Below, piece after piece: positions 45,294-58,019 of a DNA stretch of 64,000 bases. Under the pieces are notes generated by a model. The model was not told the DNA's origin, did not search any database, and saw nothing but the letters and a program-made list of their open reading frames with translations. The DNA is from Umbelopsis ramanniana AG (Eukaryota; Mucoromycota; Umbelopsidomycetes; Umbelopsidales; Umbelopsidaceae), in contig NW_026252090.1 in assembly GCF_025399195.1 (NCBI RefSeq), forward strand, positions 124,001-188,000, given 5' to 3'. Made by a program: the position numbers and the translations under genes. How positions within the stretch are numbered: the first letter of the stretch is position 1; each line of letters opens with the position of its first letter.

Positions 45294-45485
45294 TTTTAAT
45301 AAATACATAGCACTGAATCCCTTGCAAATATATAAATTTATGAATACTAGTGTAGGATGGATGGCAGGCATGCAAGCCACTGAGTTGGAAATCGGCCAAA
45401 AACCCCCTGCCTGGCTGAAAGAAAAAAGTTAGGATCACCGGCCTGGCTAATCATTTGCGACTCTTCCTGCACGCTCTAGCTCATC

Positions 45486-47270
45486 ATGTCGTTAGTCGAA
45501 ACTAGAGAACGGCGTGCCAACGCAGGAAGCAGGTACAGTGATTTGTGTCGATAAATGGGATTCACATGTTTTGGATCTAACGCTCAACGGCACTAGAATG
45601 AAAGCCCTGCTAAACGACGAAGCAGAAATGGAAGATCTGTTTGAGGCGATTGAAAGCGACGAAGAATTCGAAAACGCAGGTATGGATGCCATATACTGAT
45701 TATGGTTTATAAGAATCATCACCTATTGACTATGACACCATTTCGACACTTAGTGGAAGAAGAAGACATTGTGGATTCCGATTTTGACGTTGAATCTGGC
45801 GACAGTGAAGTTGAACGAGAGGCTGAAGGAGAGCAAGAGGATAAAATGATTGAAAAGGAGGAGAGACAAGTAAGCACCGAGATAATGCAAAGTTGATTGA
45901 GATATGGTCTAACGAACATACGTAGGCAAGGAAAGTGGTGGTTCCTACCCACAAACCACCGGCGGCAACAGCGGCTAAAAAGCAAGTATCCGTACGAGAA
46001 ACGAAGCAGCAGGAGACCAGAGTAGTACGTGCTTTAAAACCGTCTATGGCTGAATCCATGGCATCGGCACCGCGACAATCATCACGTTCAGCAACATTGA
46101 AGAATCGCCAGCAAGTCGAAGAACAGCTTAAAGAGTACGAATATAGAAGGGTTAGTACCGTCTGCACGTCTAATACAAGGAAAACTCAAATGACAGTGCA
46201 AATGACGCTAACTATGACCCATCTTTACTTAGGCTCTACTACCAAAACGCGATAAGCCTGTGATCAAGACTTTAACGCAAGAAGAAATGTTAGCCGAAGC
46301 GGTCATTACAGAACAAGCCAATAAGGCGTCATTAGAAAATTGGCAGCAAATGGAAGCAGAACGGATGGCGAAAGCCAAACGTCGAGAAAAGCAAGGCATC
46401 ATTGGTCCATTCATACGATACTTCTCCTACACCGACGGAGAGGAAAGTGAGCGACCCAGAAAAAAGAGGATAATGGTGATTGAGGAAGATCATGGGAACA
46501 ACGTCGTTCGAGAGATTACCGACAAGGAGGTAGTGGAATGGATGGAAAAGGATGTTTTAGAAAAGAGTGACATGATCGGAAGGAACTTGATCTCGTTTGA
46601 AGGCGACTTTACATCTCCTCAACCCATCATTCCTCATGGTCGACGCGCTGCTGCCATAGATAGCGAAATGTATGACCAAGATGTTGAATACGATTTGTCC
46701 AATCTTTCTGATGGCGAACTAGATCGCATCGACCTTATACCCGCTCTTACACCCTGGTTGGATAAAGAGTTGCGACCTATACAACCAACATTGTGTCCGA
46801 TCACCTCCAAAGTTGCCCACTACAAAGATCCAGCGACCGGTGTTCCATACGCAGATCCACACGCGTTTCATATTTTGCGAGATTGCTTGAACCATAAGAA
46901 TGTATGGTCTGAAGTATGCAACGCGTTTGTCACTCTTCCCGGTCAAACACGTGGAGCTAAAGGAGTACCGGAAGGGTGGGAGTATTTCAGCGTTGGCAAG
47001 CTGGATGGGCAACCCGACTGGATGATCGATGGCAAAGTTGCTATGCCCGAATGGTTGAAGAAGATACGAGGCGTTACAGAGGACCAGCCCATGACGGAGA
47101 CTACAACGATGGATGGGACAGAAGACGTAGGCAACCAAGGGGATATGCCAAGTGCTCAAGAACCAACGGCAGTAACATCGGATCAACCTGCTGCACCAAT
47201 AGAGACGACAGAAACTGCATCTATATCACCACCCACTGGCACACGACGAACTAGATTACGGTCCAAATAA
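45486..47270 (+). CDS. VPS72: SWR1-complex subunit Vps72/YL1
   Basis: Vps72/YL1 is the H2A.Z-H2B chaperone subunit of the SWR1 chromatin remodeller. Five exons join to roughly 440 aa. Exon 1 encodes MSLVETRERRANAGSR, followed by MKALLNDEAEMEDLFEAIESDEEFE, the N-terminal H2A.Z-binding region of the family. An acidic stretch follows (EEEDIVDSDFDVESGDSEVE), then a basic region, and LTQEEMLAEAVITEQANKASLENWQQMEAER, a conserved YL1 helix. The C-terminal YL1_C domain reads ITSKVAHYKDPATGVPYADPHAFHILRDCL. The tail after residue about 390 is Thr/Pro-rich and variable. All features follow the family order. The gene lies 192 bp after the proline-rich gene on the same strand. Confidence 0.92.
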
Positions 47271-47729
47271 TGTTTTGTTAATTACCGAGAGTAGCTGTTC
47301 GTAGATGTGATGGCCCGTCATGACCTATTGTAAATAACTTGTATAAACTGTACTTCATATTAACGTGAGGTTGCTTAATGTCTCTTGCAACAATTTCCTC
47401 TCATGTTAGGCGGCTTTTGTTGACATAAACAAAAACTCCTTTTGCATTTGCATCCCTTGCTATCAGATCCATCCTAGTTTCTTGCCGCTTTGGCCAGCAT
47501 TACTTTCCCATTTGATATACATCAGCAGCCATTATTAACTTTTTGTTTAATGCAACATTTTGTTTAGAAGTCTGTGTCTAAAGTAAATATCATTTGGCAT
47601 CTCTATTTTTTCTTAAGAAAGTCTATGTCGAGCTCCACTCATTTACTTGTCGAAATCCACTTTGATGGTGACAGATCATTATGTGTGTGCGGAGAGACAC
47701 AATGGAGTACTCGAGCCGTTGTAGAGCAT
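47271..47729. other. Convergent 3' spacer
   Basis: This 459-bp AT-rich region separates the ends of VPS72 and the ELO gene. Nothing but untranslated sequence is recognised. Confidence 0.4.
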
Positions 47730-48917
47730 TTAAAGCTTCTTGCTCTTTCCGCCCTTCTTGCTAGAACCATTGGATTTGGCCTCGGCCTTCTTAGCAGCGG
47801 CACCCTTCTTGTAGGTCTTTGCGTAGAAGTTAATGAAAAGCAAGAGGTAGCTGCTGAGCAAAGCGCAACCGAAGAAAGCGGCGTTCTCAGAACCAGCACA
47901 GTCACCAAAGGTAGGGAGAGCAGAGTAGGCATAGGCGAAGTGAGTGTAAGTGCAGAAGTAGATGACGAAAAGATCGATGACAAATTGGATAATTTGCATA
48001 GTCTAAATAACAGAAACGTGGTTAGTTAATTCTAGGCATAACTGTAGATGTTGAATAGAACGCGACGAACTTACAGTAAGATACTTCTTCCACCAAATTC
48101 TAGCGCCACCAGCAGTACGGAAATAGTACCAATACATAAGGACATGAACAGTCAAGTTCAAAACAATGGGAACCCAGGACTAGTAAAACGTGAGATGTTA
48201 GAAACTGGATGGAGCAATGCCCTTTCAGCGTATTACCCAATCAATAACTTACAACGGAGGTAGAGCCAACAAGCTGAGTGTAGCAGAGAAGGGCAGTCAT
48301 GCTGTGGTGGAACCAGTGGAGGAATTCTGCAAGGGAAAGATTAACAAAGCGTTCCTAAATATGAGGCATGCCAATTGAGCCATTATCACTTACCAAGCTT
48401 CTTCTTCTTAACAACAAGGAAGACAGTGTCAAACAGTTCCCAATACTTGACCAAGTAGTTGAGGTAGTAGAGCAACTCGAGCTTTTGAGTCCAAGCTTGG
48501 GGAGAGCAGATGGCGAAGAAAATACCATGCTTAGCAACAATTGGGACCAATTCCTCAATCAACAGAACCAACAAGATGAAAGAAACGGCGGTCAAGAGTA
48601 TGTTGTGAATCTGGAACAAGACTTTGAACTTGAACGCGGGCAATTCCTTCATGAAGAACTGTCCTCCAAAAATAACAACGAGGTAGGTAATGCAAGCAAT
48701 AAGGACTGTCGAACATTGAATTATGAAGTGAGATTAGGAAGATGATGAGATTTGAGAGCTTTTGACGCAGCTTACCTTCATTGTTGGTGGAGAGCGGAGT
48801 GACACCTTGGATGAAAGCGAAAGTAGATGCTGGCTTTCCAGTCACGAGTTCATATGCTTGACTAAAGTAATCCCAAAGGTAAACACCAAATGGTCGCTCT
48901 ATGCTGAAGGATGCCAT
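47730..48917 (-). CDS. Very-long-chain fatty acid elongase (ELO family, Elo2/3-type)
   Basis: ELO proteins are 3-ketoacyl-CoA synthases of the ER that condense acyl-CoA with malonyl-CoA. Five or so exons join to about 300 aa. Membrane segments and motifs appear in order: [25 protein letters not shown] (KxxExxDT-type), the catalytic HxxHH as [18 protein letters not shown], then [22 protein letters not shown] and [19 protein letters not shown]. The wording around HxxHH and SWVPI..LN resembles yeast Elo2/Elo3, which make C20-C26 saturated acyl chains for sphingolipids, more than PUFA elongases. The C-terminus ends in a lysine-rich tail (KKGGKSKKL), a typical ER-retention setting. The chain-length preference is inference. 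Confidence 0.9.
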
Positions 48918-50521
48918 TTGCTTTTGTATAGGTTAAACAGATGTGCTTGCTGCAGTTGGTTCCTTTTTTTTTTTTTTAATTTTCTGGTTCCAAAAAATTT
49001 CCAACTTGCACTGAACCGGTCACGTGCATTTCAATTTTCGCGAGAACGTTCCCCAGAGGTGAACATGTCAAAGTCTCTGAGGCGGGCAAATTAGGCGACA
49101 GCAACTTCGCAATACTCACTCCATAAATTTTATGGCTGTTTCATACCAAATACTCTTTCCTTTATCGATTATCACCAGTCAGGAGGCAACATTATATCGT
49201 AATTTCATGCATACCGAAGGTTGAGCGCAAAGTCAATAATATGGCGTCGACGTCGTGCTGTTTATGACTGTGCAGACAATATGATTTATACCTTTTCTAA
49301 AGTACTACGATGGAAAGGAGGTGTTGAACTGACAAAATCCAATGAGGTAATAAATTCGGGCGGAGCCATCGAGCGGAATCATGTTTGTAGTATACAGTCC
49401 GTAGTCGCCGATGCCATGGTCCGGATCAGAGGCGATTAAAGGTTGGGTATTTGCTTGTGCACGAGTTCCTGTTCTATGCATGTGGGAGACCAATCGAGTA
49501 AGTTACAAATAGGGAATGACCGCAAAGCCGATGGTTTGTACCATCGAACCTGCCTAACTGGAACCCTGCTACCAATGCCCCTAGACCATGCCTACTTGAG
49601 AACAATAGAGAAGAATCATCTGATGCTGCTCGTTATCACCAGCAAACACCTTAATATAACAAATGCATCCATTGGGGTTGTTCAACCCAATGCTGTTGCT
49701 GCCAAATATTATCCATCTTACAGTTTTGTATATGCATTATAGCCCGCCACGTCTGTTTGTGATATCAAGTGCTCAGGGACCTGAGTCTGGATGTCGACGT
49801 GCCATTTGATTTCTTTTCGCATCAGAAAGTAACAGATGATCGTGTTCGCCACATTACCCAAGAATGGATTGTAAAAGAACGTGCTGTATCGAGAAGTCAA
49901 CTCCTCTTCTTACAATTTTCTTTCCCGGATCGCCATGCACCCCTGTAAGAAAAAATATCGGTCAAAGGGGGCGAGGAATGTCTTTCTTGGTGAGTGAAAA
50001 ATTAATGACGAGTCGTTGAGTAAGAGAAGATTAGAAGCAGTTGATTCTGAGAGAAATACCGTGATGCATTACAGATTCGCTCATTGTATAGTTCCAATTA
50101 TGGCGATCAATGAATGAGATAAAAGGATAGTATATGAAACATTTTGCTGCAGTGGCAACGATTGTTATTTACATAACAATGCACAGGTAAAGCTGTCAAA
50201 ACATCCATTTCAGACCAAAATTCAGTCGCCTTTGGAAGCTATGCTCGTACGCATCTGTAGGTACATTTCCTTCCAACGGAAATAGCTATATGCCAAGCAT
50301 GCAATTCTGTCAAGAAACGACGAACGATACAAGTACGCAATTTTAGCTGCATTTTGTCACAATGGAAGTGAAAATATAAGCTACATGACGAAATTTTTTA
50401 TTTATTTTATTTTTTATAATAAAGAATGAGGCCACACAACAAAATGCAGATCCATTAATTCAGTAGCAATGGCTACCAACATTAATTGTGTCATTGAAGG
50501 TTTCTCGCTGCTGTGTGTGTG
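48918..50521. other. Long intergenic region
   Basis: About 1.6 kb with the ELO promoter at the left (a T tract at about 48966-48978) and the 3' end of the EF-hand gene at the right. Around 49740-49950, roughly 60-codon open frames exist on both strands without an ATG; either could be a decayed exon. No RNA gene was found. Confidence 0.4.
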
Positions 50522-51090
50522 TTATTCAACCCCATGATACATCTGACTTTGCAAGTATTCCTCCCATGAAATCAACCCACTAAGGACATAAATATGTTAT
50601 TTAACGTTAACATCACGTAATGGCCCAAAGAATTAAACTTACTCTCCGTTCAAATCATCCTCTTCCAATACATGATCCACCATTTCAGTGACTTCATCCA
50701 GGGACACGACAGCGGTAGGATCGTCGTCGTCAATATCGGTGAAAGCAGCACGGAGTTCGTGCCCGTCCAAAAATCCATCCTTGTTATAGTCATGCAGTGT
50801 GAACACGTAAAACAATGTATCCTTTTCGTCCATTTCTGGAATCTCTCCGTCGTCTCCTGCAAGTTCTTGAATATGTTCTTTGATATGTCTACAAAGGAGA
50901 TCCGTCAGTATACGACACAGCGGAGAATGACAATCAGGCTTTCTAACAAGGATCTGAACATTTACTCTTGATTTGATTTCTCTTCGCCATAGTTAGAGTG
51001 GGGCATTTGGTAACGGTGAGAACCTGGGCCTCCAGCCGCCACTATTGAGACCAGGAAGGCCAGAATCAGACAGGGCAAGGTGGAATGCAT
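50522..51090 (-). CDS. Secreted EF-hand protein, MCFD2-like
   Basis: Three exons join to about 125 aa. Residues 1-19 (MHSTLPCLILAFLVSIVAA) form a signal peptide. A linker with GEEKSNQEHIKEHIQELAGDDGEIPEMDEKD follows. EF-hand 1 is DYNKDGFLDGHEL, and EF-hand 2 is EDDLNGDGLISWEEYL, whose last loop Asp is completed across the final intron (ga|t). The C-terminus is short (QSQMYHGVE). The layout (signal peptide, acidic helix, two EF-hands, about 125-145 aa) matches MCFD2, which works with the lectin LMAN1/ERGIC-53 to carry glycoprotein cargo from ER to Golgi. It could instead be another small luminal calcium-binding protein; no ER-retention signal is visible. Confidence 0.8.
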
Positions 51091-51563
51091 GATCGAATGG
51101 CCAAGGAGTGGGACTGCTGTGCTGGCTGACTTGACGTGCACGAAGCCAGGCCAACCAAAATGAAAAATGCGCGGGGTTTAAAACTGCCCGGGCAACATCT
51201 TGCAAAAGGGGGCAGAAAGGGGGAAATGACTTTGGGGGGATGAGCAGTTTCAGGTTTGAATATGAACAAGAAGCACCTTTCTGGTTGCATCAGACTATTA
51301 TTTGCTATGGAATGATCACTTGGTGAAGTGAAGGAATAAGAAGCATGTAATTCACACTGCAAGCTGACTTGCTGCCGGGATGCCTTTTGCAGTATACTGT
51401 CCCCAATTGAGTTCACGTCCCACAGCAAGCAGCCATTATTTTTGACCCCCCCTCCTTTTGCTCGCTCGCTCGTATTGCCTCACTTTTTTTTTTTCTCTTC
51501 TTCTTTTCTCTATAGTGTGTGCCTCGCCTCCTTGCTTTGCATTTCTCTTTACTCATTGTAAAC
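51091..51563. other. Divergent intergenic region with pyrimidine tract
   Basis: This is a 473-bp spacer between the divergent EF-hand and RhoGAP genes. A C/T-rich tract at about 51484-51510 precedes the RhoGAP start. Nothing else is seen. Confidence 0.4.
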
Positions 51564-53102
51564 ATGGCAGTTGGAACTCACGATCAACCCAAAAGACGCC
51601 AGCGCAACCCGCTTTCCTTCTTCTTTCCAAAGACAAAACAAACGTTATTCACTATCCACTCGTCTTCCTCTGCAAAAAAAAGTAAGAATACCACTTATCT
51701 CAGCGGTTACACTGAACCACGCTTTCGTCTTACTCACCCTTCTTCGTAATATGAAATAGGTCCTTCTGATGTGAATGGTATCTTTGGAGCACCCCTAGAA
51801 TATGCCGCTCAGTTTGGCCCGCTCACTCAAAGCGGCCTACGAATTCCAGACATCGTTTATAGATGCTTTTCCGAGATAGTGGAACGAGGTCTGACGATAC
51901 AAGGCATCTTTCGCCTCTCTGGAGCTGCAGCAGAGGTCGATAAATTACAAAGAGAATTTGATAAAGCTCCATCTTATGGAAAATACTTGGATCTTTCCAA
52001 GTATGATATCCATGCTATTACTGGTGTATTAAAAAAATACCTTCGAAGTCTGCCACAACCTGTCTTACCACGTCCATACCATGACCGATTTCTCATGCTA
52101 GTTGGTAGGTTCTACTTTTTTAAAATCTACTGAAGGGTTAGTATTTAAGAGTTCTAACCTATTTTCTTTCTTCATTTTTTAGATCGACCATGCTCTCGAC
52201 TAGAACTGCTAAAGGATGTTGCTGACTTGGCACTGGACATGCCCAAGGCTCATTCGGATTTATTGCAATACCTTATAACTCAGATATTGGCGGCTGTACA
52301 ACAGTACTCCCAGTTTAATCTCATGAATCACGAAGCCCTGGCTATCGTCTTCGCACCGGTCTGCACCGGATTGGAGCAGTCCCTATCCAGCGTCAACCAA
52401 AATACTATTAAAAAGCAATTCGAGCAGCGGCCCCTGCAAAATGGAGATGAAAAGCAATTTAAGCGACATTCTATACATCATGTTTTGAATATGGATATTA
52501 TTCGAACCAATACCAAATGGACTCAGTTATGGACTATCATGATCGAACACCACGATCGACTTTTGCAACTGTGGTCTATTGCAGATATCAGTCAGCAATG
52601 GCAATCTTCTCATGTCCATACACCCAACAGACGTTTCGCTCATCATACTGTTCCTGGCATAATGTCAACGCCTTCTCCAACTCCTTCCCCACGACCTCCT
52701 TCCTCAGCTTCGTCCTCCGGTTCAACTGTACTACCATATCGCATCCTCATGTCTCAGTTCCATGTGGCTGGAAGCACGGAGTCCCCCGATCAGAATTTGG
52801 TCAGTATTGCACCACCGCTACCTCCTCCTGCTGAAGAATTATTCGAGGACCAAGAAATGCATGAAACTACTTCTGCAACCTCCTCGAAATCAAAATACGG
52901 GGTCGTGGTAATGCGCCGAAGCATGGCCGCAGGCTATCAAGGAGGCGGGCGTCGAACCGTTCGACGAACTAGGTTGCCTTCGAGGGACGATTTGGATGGA
53001 TATTATGAAAATCAATTTCATGTATCGACCCCTAGTCCTGGTCGCCCAGCGTCCCTTTCTTCCATTGGCAAGCGTCCTATCGCCGCACTGGCTTGGGATT
53101 AG
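51564..53102 (+). CDS. RhoGAP-domain protein
   Basis: Three exons join to about 455 aa. The N-terminus (MAVGTHDQPKRRQR) is basic. The RhoGAP domain spans about residues 45-260, with FGAPLEYAAQF, IPDIVYRCFSEIVERGLTIQGIFRLSG (catalytic arginine finger in GIFRLSG), ITGVLKKYLRSLPQPVLP, DLLQYLITQILAAVQQYSQFNLMNHEALAIVFAP, and the following helix. It should stimulate GTP hydrolysis by Rho, Rac or Cdc42-type GTPases that control hyphal polarity; which one is unknown. The C-terminal 200 residues are Ser/Pro-rich (TPSPTPSPRPPSS, LPPPAEE) and disordered, ending SIGKRPIAALAWD. The longer upstream frame starts at a GTG, so the ATG at 51564 is used. Confidence 0.88.
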
Positions 53103-53685
53103 TTTAATGGCTACGCTGCGACTATCTGATTGTCTCCTGCACGCCATGCAAAATCTATTCTAACCATATATCTCTTCCTCCTCCCATTCCACCCTACTAT
53201 TTATTTTCTGCTGCTACTTGTTCCAGATATGTTCAGATACCAGAGCCCTGGGGCTCGTTGTACATACGATGACTGAATTTGAGGATATCCCACTTCGAAT
53301 CCTCTTTTTTTTTTTTTTTTCTTTCCGTTGCCTTGCTTTTACCCCCCAATTACCGCCTAAAAGCTCCACTCGGTCGTTTCCTTTTACTTGGATTCCCAAC
53401 CCCACCCCCTTATATAATTATCTAAACCAACGTACGCGAGTTTAAAAATTCAAAATGGTTCTCGCAATCTCTTATACTCCATTTTTAATTGTTTTAAAGA
53501 AAAAAAGAGAGAAAAATTACAGCCAATAAATACACCTCTGGGCACCCCATTTCGATCGTTTGCCCTGGGACTGCTAATCACCATGCAGCGCGCTGTGCAA
53601 TGAAACTTTTTTTTTTTTTTTTTTTTTCCTCTAAAAAACGGTAACAGGTGGCTGGTACTTGCTTCTTATCGAACCCGTCAATACT
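53103..53685. other. Intergenic region with two poly(T) tracts
   Basis: This 583-bp spacer between tandem genes contains a T tract at about 53307-53320 and a 21-T run at 53607-53627, about 60 bp before the PRMT1 ATG. No gene is seen. Confidence 0.5.
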
Positions 53686-55176
<1,491 letters not shown>

Positions 55177-55669
55177 AATACCAAAAGACAAGACGACATT
55201 GTTTCTTCTTTTCAGTTTTTGTACTTGCCCCTCCCTAACCATCTTCTGTTACCAACATGTATCCCTTCCTTACACACCTTGTCTTTCATTATTTTTTTTT
55301 CTCTTCTCATGCAAAAATCACCCGGTCCATTTGACAGACACATTTAGAAACTACCAGCTTTTGTTTTTTCTTTTTTCAAATGTATTTACATAAATTACAT
55401 ATCGTTTGAGGAAAACAGAAAGGAAAAAGCAGAACAAGTGATGTGATAGCTGACTGGTGGGTTTGGACTTTGCAATTGGACTGTTGAACGCCTTTGCCCG
55501 AGAGCGAGCAAAGAAATTTTCTGTCGTCAGTACAGTCCTGGCCGAGCCAAGCTTTACACACCCACATTCCCAATAAATCAGTTAGTACCCAGGCTCGAAT
55601 CCTAGTGTCGTTCTTCGATTCCATTCTTTTCACATTGCTTATTCAGTACCTCGCTATCTCTGTTCTTAC
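55177..55669. other. Intergenic spacer
   Basis: This is a 493-bp spacer between PRMT1 and the CM1-motif gene. It is pyrimidine-rich after the PRMT1 stop. A TTCGAAT-like element at about 55588 was checked as a tRNA T-arm and not accepted. Confidence 0.4.
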
Positions 55670-56811
55670 ATGTCGTCCGCCAAGCCGTCCGGTGGCACGG
55701 TGCATGGACATGCAACACCCCGACGCTTCCATTCGCCTACATTTGGATCGCCGGCAGGCATTGTCGTTCGTCCAACTCGGTCACAATCCCCTGTGATGTC
55801 GAATTCAACCCCTACTAAACGACTTTCTGATATCAGCCATCGAAAGCGGGTGGTCAGCCTCACCCCTACTCTCGGCACCCCCTCTCACGTCACACCCACT
55901 CCCAGCAACAGCACGCCACTCATCTCACAATATCCCAGTCATATGCCCTCTTCACTCGACCTGAATGACCATAAATCATCCGTTCCTTTAAAAGAATTTG
56001 AAAAAGTAAGTAGATTGCCTGAAGGTCATACTGGGTATAATGTCAAGGAAATCAAAGACAGGCATATAGCCAGTTAGTCAAATGGGACATAATTTTTGTT
56101 CTAATTTGACTTGTTTACTGATGATGCTTGCTTCGACAAATACGTTTAGGTCATCACTGATCTCAAAAAGGAGAATTTTAATTTAAAGCTTCGATTATTT
56201 CACTATGAAGAAGACAATGCGATAGATGCCATAGAAAATGAGGAGGTAAGTGCTGAGTTTTAAGCTCTTGTCTGTTTGGCTCATAAAAATTTAATCCCAT
56301 GGTTCCTTTTATTTTTTGATGCATCTGTTTCCATATGGTACCTTAGCGGCTAGTGAGCGAACTGAATGAACAAAAAGACTTGGTGGAGTCTTTGCGTACA
56401 CAATTGATGAAGGCACAAGATCAAATTGCTTTGTTACGACGGGAAAGCCAAATTCCAAGCCGATCAGTTGGCGTTCAAACAGACATGGTTCGGCACGACT
56501 TTGACTTTCATGATAGGGTATCACCGCCCCTTCACTACCTGAGCAATATCAGCTCAGACGATGTGGTTGATGAGGATGATCTCGTCCTGTCGCGTGAGTC
56601 ATCGATCTCTGGAAGCACAGGCAGCATTAGTCTTCAACGACAGCATCAATTTGTTACCAATGCGCATGACTTTGGTCTGGTTCACCCGGTCGATGATCTG
56701 GATGAAGACTTGATGCATATTACTCGGCAGCTGCATCAAGTCAACCTGGTGTCTCCCACTGCCCAACGAAATCGAGCCATTGGCGGATGGTTAGATCGCG
56801 TTGAGATATAA
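55670..56811 (+). CDS. CM1-motif (centrosomin N-terminal motif) protein, short
   Basis: Three exons (55670-56005, 56150-56245, 56347-56811) give 298 aa. Exons 1 and 2 join at KEFEK|VITDLKKENFNLKLRL, a clear CM1 motif, the segment of centrosomin, Mto1, Pcp1 and Spc110-type proteins that binds and activates the gamma-tubulin complex. The N-terminal 110 residues are Ser/Thr/Pro-rich with possible proline-directed phosphorylation sites (TPTLGTPS). After CM1 there is a coiled coil of about 45 residues (ELNEQKDLVESLRTQLMKAQDQIALLRRE) and then an acidic, Ser-rich tail ending RAIGGWLDRVEI. Known fungal CM1 proteins are usually far longer, so this is either a compact nucleation factor or a paralogue. 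The ATG at 55670 is the first in frame. Confidence 0.75.
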
Positions 56812-57080
56812 GAACTCCACACTGACCTCCAGTCCAAAAAACTCCTTCTCAACCAAGCTTAAAATTAACCCTCAGCTCCATCCGTCTCTCGCCATATTTG
56901 TTTCTTCTTTCTCTCTCTTACCATTTTTCTCTCTCCTCATTCTTTCTCCAGTTGTAAATAACACTACAATACAAACCCAAACATATCTCATCTGCACACA
57001 TCCCAAAAAAAGCTTCCTTTCTATTTCCTGATTATCCTTTGGCTACACAAGGTCACATGGCAGCCATGAACTCTGACGAG

Positions 57081-57577
57081 AGATAAGGCTCAAGTGGTTT
57101 ACCATATGGAGTAATCGGCAGGTCAAATTTCTGCCAAACTTTGCTGCTGGACCCGCCAGTTTCTGAAGTTTTTGCCCTGACGGATGATGGATGGAGCTAC
57201 ACGTATGAGTGAGCGGTTGTATGCGTATCCGTCTATGGCTGGGTGTACAGGTGAACAGGAGGGCCAGAAGGAAAGAAATCGAACACTTCACCCCACCCAC
57301 CCCGATCATTTTACCTCAACTGACCTAGGAATTTTTCCTTTTTATATGACTTTTATTTTCTTTTTTTAAATTTCCAGCTCATTTACGCCAGCGGTCTTCA
57401 TTATTGAGTAGGAGGTAGAAGGAGTTGCTCCCTTTGACTAACCCGCACATCGACTACTCTGTACTTATATGCATTGCACAGAAATAAAAAGGTACTCAAG
57501 GGTATCTTATCTGCTGCCTCATATGGTAGTGACCCAATCACATGTCTTACCATGATAGCTGTTTCCGTAGAGATAAG
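57081..57577. promoter_or_regulatory. Three GATA-factor sites upstream of glutamine synthetase
   Basis: AGATAAG occurs at 57081-57087 and 57571-57577 on the plus strand, and at 57506-57512 on the minus strand (cttatct). This is the HGATAR core bound by AreA/NIT2/Gln3-type GATA activators that switch nitrogen genes. The sites lie 440-940 bp before the ATG. Confidence 0.45.
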
Positions 57578-57927
57578 ACAAGCGAATACTCCCGCTAAAA
57601 CACCAAATCTTGATTTGATGTAAGCTTGAGCTGTACGGTAGATGGTGGTGAAACGATCTATATAGTGAGGAGTTGACGTTCCTCCCTTTCATGATCTAAA
57701 TATATCTAAAACAAAATGAAAGGGACAGAATGGCTTGGTTGAAATAAATTTGTTGTTGTTGGGTTTCCAGGAGGTATAAACAGGCTGGCTGGCTTAGCAA
57801 CTGGAGCGTGTGTGTGGGGCTGTCGGGGCTGGTATAGATGGACGGAAATGATAACGGACTATTCAAGATTTAACTGAAAAAATTTATTATACTTAAATGA
57901 TATGATAGGCAATTCGAGGGCAGATGG

Positions 57928-57935
57928 TATAAAAG
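57928..57935 (+). promoter_or_regulatory. TATA box of glutamine synthetase
   Basis: The sequence tataaaag lies about 90 bp before the ATG and is followed by a pyrimidine-rich leader (57975-58019), as in highly expressed fungal genes. Confidence 0.6.
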
Positions 57936-58019
57936 CAGCTCACCATCAGCAGCCATCACGACTCGCTTGGACCTTGTTGTTTTCACTCCCCCCTCTCTTC
58001 TTAAACTTCTTTCTCTACT

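Larger units (their letters stand above)
56812..58019. other. Glutamine synthetase upstream region
   Basis: About 1.2 kb without a gene. It holds three AGATAAG/CTTATCT elements and the TATA box described separately. A C/T-rich stretch lies just after the CM1 gene's stop. Confidence 0.5.

Noticed and set aside
55520-55610. tRNA-like T-arm (ctcgaatcc) before the CM1 gene
   Set aside because: The stem pairs imperfectly and no matching D-arm, anticodon arm or acceptor stem is present.
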